Of a stretch of DNA of 64,000 bases, positions 12,385 to 23,174 are shown one piece after another. The DNA is from Hysterium pulicare CBS 123377 (taxonomy: Eukaryota; Ascomycota; Dothideomycetes; Hysteriales; Hysteriaceae). The first letter of the stretch is position 1. Each line of letters opens with the position of its first letter. The translations under genes and the position numbers were made by a program. The stretch lies in assembly GCA_000467715.1 (NCBI GenBank), contig AJFK01001074.1:79651-143650 (forward strand). The letters are read 5' to 3'. A model generated the notes under the pieces. It had not been told where the DNA came from and made no database searches. It saw only the letters and a program-made list of their open reading frames with translations.

Positions 12385-13259
12385 TCACCGATGTTTGCCC
12401 TTCCTATATCTTATCCCGTCGTCCGCTTTATCGCTGGATGCTGATGTTAGAGGTACACTCTTCTTGTCATACGCTCCGTCAATGACCCATGTCTGGATGA
12501 TCTCTTTTATTTCAGGTTTCTTTTTCTCCTTCGTTTTGGCTTCCTTCAACCTCCTCACATATCCACTATAGATCACCACCTCTGCCACAGCGATCAGTCC
12601 ACTCCCGGTCATACTGAGCCCCAACCGCTTTGGAACGCTCCAGTGTCGAGCTGCGATCCATATAAACACGGAACATGCGATAATCGACACCAGCACGTTG
12701 ATGATAAGTATAATCTGACGGTGTACCTCTGCGTAGGTAACTTCATCTTGCTCTTCGGGAAAATCGGTCGCTTGGAAACTTGGGTAGCCGTGCGGCGAGG
12801 CATGGAAGCGTTGGGAGAAGGTTTCTGGAACAGGACGGGGGTTCAGCATGCGATCGTAGGCTCGGAGTTCTTCTTCGCGGCGTAGACGAGCCATTAAAGC
12901 TTTGTACTCGGGGGTCTGCAGCGACTCAGCATATATTCTCAGCATAATTGGGATGCGCATCTTACAGGTTCCTTCTTCGGCGTTGGGGGTGGTATGTAGA
13001 TCTTAGAACCTCGTAATAAATGGTCTAGATGATACGGTGATGGATCCGCTCCGTCTTCATGTGCATCGATCTCGCCTGCATAGTTCTTTAGTAGCTTTGA
13101 GATGTCAATAAGCTGGCTGTGCGATATTGGCTTTCCAGCTTCTGGCTCCGTGAGAGACGGCTCCGAGGGCAACTGAAGCTTCGATGATTTCGCTCCTGCT
13201 ATCTCTTGACATTTCTGAACTGCCCACACTATGGTGGGTGTCATGGTGAGTAAAACCAT
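12385..13259 (-). CDS. VMA12: Vma12/Vph2-type V-ATPase assembly factor (ER)
   Basis: Exons 13259-12966 and 12915-12385, 274 residues. Vma12 with Vma22 binds the V-ATPase subunit a in the ER and allows assembly of the membrane sector. The C-terminal half has two hydrophobic segments (about residues 166-186 and 196-216) flanked by charged sequence, preceded by TPEYKALMARLRREEE and FPEEQDEVTYAEVHRQ, which is the family hallmark. The tail is lysine-rich and cytosolic by inference. The start at MVLLTMTPTIV is preferred over an in-frame ATG at 13397 because the family begins there. The stop lies 90 bp from the VAC14 stop on the other strand, so the 3' UTRs probably overlap. Confidence 0.92.
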
Positions 13260-13491
13260 TTTGGAGTTGAAGAGTTGATGGAGAGCTTGCGGCCTAGGAA
13301 CGATTGACATGGTTCCTGAAATCTTGGCACGCGAATCTCGCCGATTCTTAGCGTCATGGAATATCCTGAAACTTCCTGATGCTGGATTGATGTACACAGC
13401 AACGCGCCCTCCACGCAGCTTATAAGATCAATCCTTTCGGGGAGGTCTGGTAGTCCATCTCTGAACCCATCTGACCCATCAAACCATCCAA
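13260..13491. promoter_or_regulatory. Divergent promoter VMA12 / COQ1
   Basis: Only 232 bp separate the two start codons, so the regulatory region is shared. A TATA-like TTATAAGAT lies near 13420, about 70 bp before the COQ1 start. Confidence 0.5.
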
Positions 13492-14892
13492 ATGACGAGC
13501 CGATCTACCCTACTCGTGAAGAGCGCTGCACAACATTTACCTTCACGCCTTTCGCTATGTCCATGCAATACGCCTTCACGGATACCTACAGCTCCTCATG
13601 TTTCCGTATTTTATCATCCTCCCCGGCGGCGTGGCCAATCAAGCTGGACTGCAGCAGTATCGGCGGCACAGGCAGTATTCAATAGTGCCCCAGATCCCAA
13701 TGCACCTATCTCGGTGGATCCCTTCCGAACGGTTGCAAAAGAGATGAAATTTCTTACGAAGAACATAAGACAACTATTGGGATCCGGTCATCCTACGTTA
13801 GACACAGTGGCGAAATACTACACTCAATCAGAAGGCAAATACGTGCGGCCAATGCTGGTTCTGTTAATGTCCCGTGCTACAGCCCTCACCCCAAGGATTT
13901 CGAGACAAAACGGCTCCCAATCAGTAGACCGAACAATTACACCATCAGATATCCTCTCCGACGAAAATCCCTCTGCTCCGGAGTACTCATCTCTCACATC
14001 ATTATCCAACGATACAGCCTACAACGACGGAGAGTCAGGCATTCTCCCATCCCAGCGCCGCCTGGCCGAAATTACAGAACTAATTCACACGGCCTCCCTC
14101 ATGCACGACGATGTCATCGATCACTCTCAATCGCGGCGGTCCGCCCCGTCCGCAAACATTGAGTTTGGAAACAAGATGGCTGTGCTTGCAGGGGACTTTT
14201 TGTTAGGACGAGCTTCTGTAGCACTGGCACGGTTACGAGATCCCGAAGTCACAGAGCTATTAGCGACCGTGATAGCCAATTTAGTTGAAGGGGAGTTCAT
14301 GCAGTTGAAGAATACAGCGCGGGACGAGAAGAATCCTGTTTGGACGGAAGACACCGTATCGTACTACCTCCAAAAGACATATCTGAAGTCAGCGAGTCTG
14401 ATCAGTAAGTCGTGCCGTGCAGCTGCTATCCTAGGGCAAAGCTCTCCGGAGGTTGTCGAGGCTGCGTATTTGTATGGGAAGAACCTGGGACTGGCATTTC
14501 AATTGGTGGATGATATGCTGGACTACACGATCAGTGGCGAGGAATTGGGCAAACCGGCTGGTGCAGATCTGGAGTTGGGACTGGCAACGGCGCCGCTGCT
14601 TTTTGCGTGGAAGGATAATTATGCGCTAGGGAAGCTTGTGGGGAGGAAGTTCTCTACAGATGGAGATGTGCAAAAGGTACTGTCCAACTAATGAATATTG
14701 ATCGTTTGGCCGAGACTAACCATAATATAGGCGCGCGAGCTCGTATCTCAAAGCACAGGTCTTGAACAGACAAGAGCTTTGGCCCAGGAATACGTCGATA
14801 AGGCCATCCAAGCCATCAGTGGATTCCCCGAGAGCGACGCAAAGAATGGGCTCATTGAGATGTGCACCAAAGTCATGAAGAGGCGTAAATAA
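13492..14892 (+). CDS. COQ1: Polyprenyl diphosphate synthase, ubiquinone side chain
   Basis: Exons 13492-14676 and 14731-14892, 448 residues. Coq1 makes the long prenyl chain of coenzyme Q in mitochondria from isopentenyl and allylic diphosphates. Two aspartate-rich motifs bind the substrates through magnesium: DDVID at residues 206-210 (in LMHDDVIDHS) and DDMLD at 340-344 (in QLVDDMLDY). GKYVRPML and the GD/FLLGRASVALA block also match trans-prenyltransferases. The first ~45 residues are rich in Ser, Arg and Pro with few acids, consistent with a mitochondrial presequence. An insert of about 45 residues, rich in Ser and Asp, precedes the first DD motif and is common in fungal members. The intron has a GACTAAC branch site. 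Confidence 0.96.
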
Positions 14893-15475
14893 GCGTCAGG
14901 AAAAATCAAATATCGTCGCCTATGCTGTTGCGACTCCACCCATGTGGAGACGTCCGAGTAGCATAATTTATAGTACTTGGGTATTTTTTCTACTAGATAG
15001 GCGTTGGAAATTCGAAATGGATCGACGGGATGGTCTACTTAGAAGTCAAAGAGTACATATACGACTATAATGCAGCTCACATTACTTTGCACACTGTAAA
15101 TATACTATACTCATCTACTCAAATATATATTTTTTTTGGTCCCTGTGTAGAGGACTCGCTTTCACATTCGATTTGAAATCTCGACAATCAGAAATGTACA
15201 GGATCGGTTATTGGTTGATTTGCAAGCTACTACTTCAAGAAACCAGGAGATCGAGGAGCTTCTTCATTCAGAAACTTGCCAAAGGGGTCCCCATATCAAT
15301 TGCATTATATTCTATTCAGTAATTTACAGACTTTATTACTTCCTCCAGCCGCAGCCCCCGGACTGTCACTCTGAGTCCATACGCAACATCACTCACTCCC
15401 AAAATCACCCATGATTCCAGCCCACGAAATCTGATAACAGACTGCATATCATCGGAAACAGATGAAACGGATGAT
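14893..15475. other. Convergent intergenic region COQ1 / acyl-CoA dehydrogenase
   Basis: AT-rich 3' flanks of both genes, with a T8 run near 15128. No conserved coding frame is seen. Confidence 0.55.
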
Positions 15476-16894
15476 TTAAGTGCCATAGGTAGCCGCCCAA
15501 GGTTCGTAACTATCAGACTGAAAGATCTTCTCGATTTGTCGACGTCTAACGCCTAGATTTCCGCCGTCGAAAAGGGGAAGACATGCTGCGTCTTCGAGGA
15601 GACGGGAGAAGGACATGGATTTGGCGTAGGATTTCCTATAGTATTCCACTCAGCATCATCTTCCCAAAAACATCAGACCCAAGGGTTAGCAAAAAGCAGG
15701 CAAACTCACATCCCCACAACCGCCATCCCATCCAACACCACCTTCGGCGCCTGATCCGAGCACCAGATCTTCGCCTCAAGCGCAATCTCGAGTCTCTGCT
15801 CCCAATTCCCTGGACCTTTCTCCAATACAGTCATTGCCTTCCAAGTCAACGCCCTCCCTGCCTCAATCCTCATCTTCATGTCGATTAACTTGTCACTCAC
15901 ACTCTGCCTTTCCACAATCTTAACTGTCCCGCCCCTCAAGTCTTTCTTCGCAAACTTGAGAGCGGCTTCAAATGCCGCACGCATGATCCCGACGCTCATG
16001 GCCCCGACAATCGCTGCGCTCGACCCGAACGTCTGTTCGACGAATTGAGCACCTTGACCTGGCGGCGCTAGGACATTCTCCTCTGGAACACGGAAATTGG
16101 TCAAGCGCGTATGGGGCCCGGATGCTGATTGGTGGCCCGCGAGCTCTGGGTCAGAGAGAACGGTGTAAGCGTCCGGCGCGTTATTTTGAATGTCCTGGCG
16201 CGTGATAAGCAGGATAAGAATACCTGACGCTGGATCGGAATCTGGATCTTGAGCTGTATTCGGCTGGGAATGGCGACAGACAATGCATTGAAGATCGGCG
16301 CCACGATGGTCCCAGCCACCGCTGTTGGTTGTCCAGAGCTGTTAGATTCGTTAATTCAAGAGAAGACTTGTGTGACTTGGGCAAGTGGCTCACCTTTTCC
16401 CCATTGATCACCCACCCGTTCTCAACCCTGAATGCCGTCGTCTGTAACCCACCTGCCCCTTTCTCAAGCCAATTCGCCGTGCCCCCAGGTTCCGAATGCA
16501 TGAAACTCGCCAGGGGCTCTCCCTCGCCACTCAGAAACGGCTTTAGAAAGCGCTCATGCTGTTCGGGGCTTCCCCCAATAATCAATGGAGTCAGACCCAG
16601 TCCGGTCCCTAAAATCGTGAGCGAGGCGCTTGGTTCGACAGCGTATAATTCTTCAACTAGGATTGCAGCATCGATCAGACTGCCGGCTCCGCCGCCTAGT
16701 GCGGTGGGAATTTGGCCTTTGATCAGGCCTGCTTCGACGGCTTTTCGATATATTGGTCGTGTTGATTGGAAGCGGCTTTTCTGGTCTGAATGCTGGCTGT
16801 AGATTGTAGGTGCTCCAGCGAGAACGTTTTGCGCGAAGGCACGAGCGCCATTGCGGAGGGCTTTTTGTTCTTCTGTGAGGGTGAAGTCAATCAT
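15476..16894 (-). CDS. Acyl-CoA dehydrogenase family flavoprotein
   Basis: Exons 16894-16394, 16338-15710 and 15635-15476; 429 residues, the usual family length. These enzymes oxidise acyl-CoA thioesters with FAD and pass electrons to ETF. Order: N-terminal helical domain (MIDFTLTEEQ start), middle beta domain around FMHSEPGGTANWLEKG and VENGWVINGEK, then VPEENVLAPPGQGAQFVEQTF and the C-terminal helical domain with FGSSAAIVGAMSVGIMRAAFE. The final exon carries PLFDGGNLGVRRRQI. At the position where short/medium-chain enzymes have the catalytic glutamate (YEG motif), this protein has aspartate (D400), so its substrate class is uncertain. No clear mitochondrial presequence; no SKL at the C-terminus. 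The splice sites restore all conserved blocks. Confidence 0.92.
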
Positions 16895-17309
16895 TTTGCT
16901 AATGTAGAAAGGTTATACAGGGAAAGACTCCTATATAAACATGCTTTTGCAAGTTATCAGCTATGCTTAGTGATTAGTAAGCACCCCCTTTTTATGCAAC
17001 TATAGCTAGTCAGAAGTTATAACTGGAGAAGATTGTGGAGTACAGATAAGCTGAACTAGAGAATAAGTGGGTGCTGAGAAGATACTGAAGAGAAGTCATG
17101 GCCTTGTGCATCTTCCTGTAGCAGCTAGCAATGCTTACTTTCTGTACACTATGTCATTAGCGCTTCGATGCTGGCTGTTTCTCCGAATTTTCTCCGCGGA
17201 TGATCGAATGAATAGAGCTAGCTATTCAAAACCAGACGAATGTAAGCAGAAAGGTTTGACGTGTCTGCTGTGAGGCAAGCGCCGAAGTTGAATTTATACG
17301 ATTCGAAAG
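16895..17309. other. Upstream region of the acyl-CoA dehydrogenase gene
   Basis: 415 bp between the acyl-CoA dehydrogenase start and the SPC34 stop, both on the minus strand. It is AT-rich and shows no gene. Confidence 0.5.
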
Positions 17310-18196
17310 CTACCTCAACACCCCCGAGATATCTCTTCCCATTGAGTTTACACGGTCTTCTAGACCTCGCTTCTTCCGTTCTAGCTCCCGAACTTCCTCC
17401 TCTTCCTTTTTGAGATCTTCTTCCGTCATAGGCGGTGGGGCTTCTGGCTCCGGTTCTGTCTCTTCTGGTTCATCGTCTATGAAGTCCCGTGGCCGGTTCA
17501 TTCGGCTTAATTGTGCGGCCTGCTCCGCCACTCGAAGTTCATAGTGCTCTATTGATGCCTCGAGTCGTCTGTGACGTTGACGCATTGCAGCAATTTTCTC
17601 GCGTGCACCTGGTATTGGGCTGTGATACAAGTCAGCTTATATAGAGGCCTAGTTTCGGACATGGAGAACTTACTATACTCCACATAGCTTTTCTGCGCCC
17701 TCTAGCAGAACTTCAACGTCCACATCGTGCTTGTTGCCTCCTTCGTAAGATCGATAGCCCAGTCCAGTGCCTGCCCCTCCACCACCTCCTTTTCGAATTT
17801 TCTCCACAAGATCTGTGCCCAGGACCGCTGCTACTGCAGTATTTCTCCTCGGTGCACGCACAGCATTCGCACCACCTCCTGTTATCGTGGTTGCGCCTCC
17901 ATTGATGTTGAATGTGGTGTTCCGTCGATTTGTACTTGAGGAAGGGTCTTGAGCTTTCGGCGCTGGTGCGGGTGGCGGAACAGAGAATAGAGAACGCTCA
18001 TGAAGCTCAGTGTCGCGAATCAAGGTCGTGATATCGTGAGGCTGGAGGAGCGCATTCGTGAATATTTTCGGCGGAGGGAAACTATTTACGCGTTCAGATG
18101 GAGGGGCACCGCGAATGGGGATACAGCATACGGTAATTCTGCAATTGAAGCGGCGCAGAGGGAGATTTGCTCCAAATGAGCGTCTAGCAAAGTCAT
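17310..18196 (-). CDS. SPC34: DASH complex subunit Spc34
   Basis: Exons 18196-18132, 18081-17674 and 17619-17310, 260 residues, the usual fungal length. Spc34 is part of the DASH/Dam1 ring that couples kinetochores to spindle microtubules. Family blocks are MTLLDAHLEQISLCAASI at the start, LPFPPPKIFTNALL across the first intron, QPHDITTLIRDTELHERSLF, LEGAEKLCGVYPIPGAREKI across the second intron, and a C-terminal coiled coil (residues ~185-255, rich in Glu/Arg). A Gly/Asn-rich spacer lies in the middle. An in-frame ATG three codons upstream (18205) is an alternative start. It is divergent from RPN3 across about 250 bp. Confidence 0.93.
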
Positions 18197-18442
18197 AATG
18201 GACATCAAGGACCTGGACGACTCAAGATCTGTTGCTGGCGTGGTATGGAGGCGGGCGGTGCGGACGTGACGATTGTTTGTGCAGTTTGTCAACAATCGGC
18301 TTACATAACCCAGGGCCGTGCTTTCCATCACAGTCAGTCTCCGAAGCTCAAGCTCCCACCTCAACCTCGCCGCCTGACCACTCCTACCGCCAACTATCCA
18401 CCGCTCCTTCTTGCACCTCCCGAAGAATACCGCGTCGTCACT
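18197..18442. promoter_or_regulatory. Divergent promoter SPC34 / RPN3
   Basis: 246 bp between the start codons. The coding-like frame extending upstream from RPN3 to 18245 has no start context or homology and is most likely leader sequence. No yeast-type proteasome-associated control element was seen. Confidence 0.45.
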
Positions 18443-20190
18443 ATGGCCGAGTCTATGGAAGGCGTCGTTAGTGCCGACGCTGAGCAGCCTAAAACTGAGA
18501 ACGTCGAGCAGAAGACTGTTGCTGGTATGCGTCTCCTTCATCTCTATTGAACATGGTTTTATTCAAGTGTCCATGCTCTTATTGTGCATCTTCAACAAAC
18601 CCCCGGCGCATGTGCAGGACTTTCCTCATTGCCAGCCACTTTGCTGCTCTCAAGTTTATGTTCCCGGACGAAGCTGACCCTGTCGCCAAAGATATTCGAA
18701 GTAATTTCACCCTCCTGGAACGAGCCGTCGCCCAGTTTGACACTCGCTTCACACTAAGAGCTCTTCGATCGATATCATCTCTTCGAAAACGACTCACGGA
18801 TCGAGTGTTATGCAGCGTCATAGTACTAACCTATTCGGCGAGCAACCCCACGGCAAGAAGCCTCATCGAGGCGACTGGTATGGATGGGGAGGCAATACAG
18901 AGCGTCGTGGGCCAATACAAGGAGGAGATGGCTGCCAACAAGGGAAATCCGAAAGAGGTGATACCCGAGATTGATGTATACATAGCAATCTTAATCCAGG
19001 TAGGCTCCTCCCTCCTACCATGCCACTTCTGATTAAGGGCGATCTAATTTGATGAAAAGGTATACTTGTACGACTCAAAGGAGTACGAAGACGGTGCCGA
19101 ATTCTCTTCGGAGTTGGTCGATAAGATTCGAGAGCTCAACCGTCGAACACTTGATTCTCTGGCTGCCAAAGCCTACTTTTACTTCTCTCTCTTTCACGAG
19201 GAGTTGGATCCGAAACCTCCATCCAAGCAATCTCCTGTTATTTCAATTCGTGGAAAGCTGCTTGCTGCTCTGCGTAGTTCAGTGCTACGGAAAGATCAGG
19301 ATACCCAGGCTGCTGCCACCACATTGCTCCTCCGAAATTACATCTCTACCGCCGATATCACACAAGCCGATCTCCTCGTAGCTCAGACTCAATTTCCGGC
19401 TACAGCTCCCAACAACCAGGTTGCCCGATATTTATACTATCTTGGCCGCATACGGGCAATCCAACTTTCTTATACTGAAGCTCACGAGCACCTGACCAGT
19501 GCCACGCGCAAGTCACCTACCAATGCTGTGGCAACTGGTTTCTATCAGGCTTCTCACAAGCTCTTAGTAGTCGTTGAGTTGCTGATGGGTGACATTCCAG
19601 ATCGCGCGACCTTCAGCCAACCACGCCTCGAGGACGCTTTGGAACCATACTTCCGCCTTGTGCAGGCTGTCCGAGTCGGCGATCTCCAAGGCTTCTTGAA
19701 GATTGTACAAATGCATGCATCAACATTCCACCGCGATGGAACATATACATTGATCCTCCGCCTCCGCCAGAATGTCATTAAGACTGGTATTCGCATGCTG
19801 TCCCTCTCATATTCGCGTATTTCCCTACGAGACATTTGCATTCGCCTAGGTCTTGAGAGCGAGGAGTCTGCGGAATATATCGTCGCCAAAGCGATCCGCG
19901 ATGGTGTGATTGAGGCCAGCATCGACCACGAGAAGGGCTTCATGCAAACCAAGCAAGCTGGAGACATCTACGCCACTCGAGAGCCTGGCGAGGCTTTCCA
20001 CGAGCGTATTCGTGCTTGCCTCAGCCTGCACGATGAGTGCGTGAAGGCGATGCGATACCCTATGAATCAGCATCGTCTGGAGTTGAAGAATGCTCAAGAG
20101 GCGAGAGAGCGGGAGCGGGAGCTTGCAAAGGAAATTCAGGACGGTGATATTGATGAGGATGATGCTGCTGGGGATTTTGACGGATTGTAG
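18443..20190 (+). CDS. RPN3: 26S proteasome regulatory subunit Rpn3 (PSMD3)
   Basis: Exons 18443-18524, 18674-18999 and 19060-20190, 512 residues. Rpn3 is a PCI-domain subunit of the proteasome lid, structurally needed for lid assembly. Conserved blocks are TLLERAVAQFDTRFTLRALRS, LIQVYLYDSKEY across the second intron, LLRNYISTADITQADLLVAQ and ARYLYYLGRIRAIQLSYTEA. The PCI region spans about residues 270-440 and includes YSRISLRDICIRLGL. An acidic tail, DIDEDDAAGDFDGL, ends the protein. The first intron acceptor (18673) is the weakest junction: it was chosen because it is the only AG giving the correct frame into the DIRSNF block. Confidence 0.95.
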
Positions 20191-20591
20191 ACTCTAGGTC
20201 GGCGCATGTCTCAATGCATGGGTGGGGTTCCTTTGGGTGTAAGATAGCGTCATTTGTCCCTTCAGCGGGCATTGGTAGATTTGCTCAAGGGAGGAATAAG
20301 AAACGTGATCGTATAATGAATACTTTTCGGTGCCATGCCCTTAGATTTTGTATAAGTGATCCGGGCTCGACGGTACCCAGCGCTTGAATGCCTCGAAATC
20401 TATGTAATCCCAGCATACCGAAAAATCATCGAAAGCTGGTGTGTTTGATCTATCAACTCCACGCAATCCTTTTTAATGCTCCAACTAGAGATCTGGTCGG
20501 TAGTGTCTACGTTACTCCTCCGTATCGGATGGTTCCAATGATGAGGACCGCCAGGATATTGCTCTTGACAGGTTAGAATAACCATTGTCTG

Positions 20592-20748
20592 TGGAGCTTA
20601 TACATGGACATCTATGGAGGTTCATGGAGCTTACACTTGGACATCTGTGGACGTTTATGGAGGTTCGTGGAGCTTATACATGGAGGTTTATGGAGATTCA
20701 TAGAGCTTATACATGGAGGTCTATGGAGGTTCATGGAGGTTCATGGTT
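20592..20748. repeat. Degenerate tandem repeat, alternating ~33 and ~43 bp units
   Basis: Four units each begin with GAGCTTAYACWTGGA and contain one or two copies of TGGAGGTTCATG-like submotifs. Unit lengths alternate: about 33, 43, 33, 43 bp. It lies between RPN3 and the ankyrin gene, outside coding sequence. The array is imperfect and short; no hallmark of a transposon is attached. Confidence 0.75.
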
Positions 20749-20758
20749 CATCACCAAT

Positions 20759-22256
20759 CTAATCCCCACTACTAGCTCTCGCTCTCCCACCCTCCCCAAA
20801 GAAAAATCCACTTCTCTCCACCGTCGGCGTCATAGCTCTCCGCTGCACAGGGCTCCACTCCATCCCTGGCTGCGGTAATCCCGCGATCCCAGCATCATCT
20901 CTGGCCCTTTGTCTGTCGCCAGATCCAGGCGATCCCGCGCCTACCATCATATCCTCATTCGTAACTAACCTCACGCCGCCGGCAATCCTCTGTCGTTGTT
21001 CCCTCTTCTCTCTCGCGCCCTCGACCCTCTTCTTCTCGATCTCGGCAATCAGGTTCTTGAAATAGACTTCGGCGGCTGACGTCGCAGAGTAGTGGACTGG
21101 AGTCCAGGAATAGGCGTTTTGTGCCATGGGGTTTGCGCCGTATTGGAGGAGGAGGCGGAGGGCTTTTAGTTCGCCGGCTGCGGAGGCGTGGTGGAGGGAG
21201 GTGTTGCCGTCGATGTCGTGGGCGGAGATTGTAGACGGGCATGAGGCCAGGAGAACGGGGAGGAGAGACATGGTTCCAGAACGGGATGAGAGCATGAGCT
21301 GTAGTGGTTATGCATTAGACTTTGAATTGTGATGGAGCATCAATGCAGTAAAGAAGATCTCACAGCATCCAGTCCCAGTTTGTTCGTCCAAGAGACACAT
21401 TCAGGGAATTGATCCACTAGGAAAATGCCCACATCCCCTTGCCCTGCTGATGCAGCTAGCATAAGTGGTGTTTCCCAGTCATTGTTTCGGCTTACGCCCT
21501 CGCTTTCATGGCCAGCCTCTATGAGGTATTCCTACGAGTAAGTCTCGATATTAGCATGGCTCTTTTTTCAACCAAAAGTAGATCCTCCATGACCTACGAC
21601 AATCTCGGCAAACCCATGCTTAGCTGCCAGGTGCAATGAAGTATTGCTCTTGTCCTCGAAATCCGGGTTGCAGAGGTAATTGGGGTTGTTGCGCACGATG
21701 CGCTTCACGAGGGCAAGGTCATTGAGGAGGATGGCGCGGCGGAGACGCCGTGGTACGTCAATCCTGATGATCGGTTAGTTGAAGGTTGTTGGAGTGGAAG
21801 AGAGAATGGTTGTACATATTGATATTTGGACATAGTTCAAGCTCGTTCCAAGTCGCGTCTTGAGTCGCGCAAAGTGCGTGGTTGGTGGGGTTGTAGGAGG
21901 GCCGACGATCTTTGCATGCGTATTACTGGGTACGTAAGCGCATTTCTAGTCACAGTTTATCCTCATTATCGGCCTTAGTTGGTGAGCGTCCATCAACTCA
22001 CCATTACATATCTGTTCCGCTAACATGCATATCCTTCTAAGCCTTAGAAACTCGGATTCTTTAATCGCTCCCCGTTTTAGAAATGCATACTCACTTATTC
22101 GTTCCTAACCTTGGAAACACCATCCCCAGCCAAAGGATGAGTACCACCAGAACCCAACGGGTACCACGGTACGTCGAGGAAGTCATCGAAGCGTTCAACC
22201 CCACTCCAAAAAAGCAGTGATGTATTTGTGACCATGAGAAAGATGAATTTTCTCAT
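20759..22256 (-). CDS. Ankyrin-repeat protein, N-terminal frame questionable
   Basis: Exons (minus): 22256-22121, 22067-22002, 21909-21816, 21763-21598, 21531-21364 and 21298-20759; about 389 residues. Ankyrin repeats are evident: NTSLHLAAKHGFAEIVEYLIEA, WETPLMLAASAGQGDVGIFL and NTSLHHASAAGELKALRLLL, followed by the distinctive WTPVHYSATSAAEVYFK and a disordered Arg/Glu/Gly tail. No function is recognised; such proteins act as binding scaffolds. The first junction is doubtful. Reading straight through, VSKVRNE and EYAFLKRG would join if 8 nt near 22095 were absent; instead the frame breaks. The 53-nt intron given here keeps the frame but uses a weak GTGTTT donor and removes those residues. 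Pseudogenisation of the 5' end is an alternative. The start (22256 or 22235) is also uncertain. Confidence 0.7.
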
Positions 22257-23174
22257 TCGTTCAAAAATTAGGAAGTTGGATGGTGGTTTGGTCAACTACC
22301 GCGGATCGTCTTCTTGGTACAGCCGTCACAGGCAAAGCTTCTGCAAACAACACCACCGCATAAGATAGTATAGAAACTTATTGTAATCAGGCTCTCTTCT
22401 AAACTCAAGAGACACAGTAGATTTTCGCGCAAATTAAGCATCACAAACCCATCCGAGTTCACTCAACCCACATAATAACCCCATTGCAAAATCATCCAAG
22501 CAATCGTAACAACAGGCGTGATTTCCGCCGCAACAAGCTGCTTTCCTCCAACGGTCCCATGCCCAGCAACTCAACGCCAAAATGAAACAGCGCGATTACG
22601 AAAGTCAACATCGCCTAAACGTAGAGTCCCTGGCTGTGAATGTCGTACGCTGCATATAAGCGCACGACAGTCGAGAGTAGATTCCAGGTTCCGAATAGGC
22701 AGCCTGCGGGAGGTGTGGGCTCTGTGGTTGCGGCGCGTTGGTAGAGGGTTCGGACAATGCGCGGGCCTTGGAGGTAGGAGAGGACCGTGGAATTGAGCGA
22801 TAGAAGAGCTGTCTTTAATGAAAGAATAGTCAGGGGGCCTTAATTACACTAGCGGGAGGTGGTGATCTTCGCACAGTGGCGATTATCGCGAGGCAAAAGG
22901 GAGAAACCACTGAAATAAAGTAAATAGGATAATATCCCTCTAAGCTATTTTCCATAACCCTCTAAAGGACAGTAAACTTATCATGATACTATGCAACCCA
23001 ACTCCAGGATGGCAACTGGCTTTGAAGCCTGTCCCAGAGCCTAAATCAAATGTGCAGACGGTAGACAACAAATAATGAAGCGGCAAGCATAGTCAGAAAG
23101 CATTACAAAAAGAATCACTAAATCAACGCTGTTTGTTCCCTGTCGACCTTTTTGTGTCCGGACGCTGGCCCCTG
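22257..23174. other. Intergenic, no supported gene
   Basis: 918 bp between the ankyrin gene start and the stop of the next minus-strand gene. Only short frames without family features; presumably promoter and 3' UTR. Confidence 0.5.

Noticed and set aside
18245-18442. Upstream extension of RPN3 by 66 codons
   Set aside because: The frame is open, but the known family begins near the ATG at 18443 and the extension covers the shared promoter with SPC34.
13492-20190. A biosynthetic cluster around COQ1, acyl-CoA dehydrogenase and neighbours
   Set aside because: The genes belong to unrelated pathways (quinone synthesis, kinetochore, proteasome); no scaffold synthase, transporter or cluster regulator is present.
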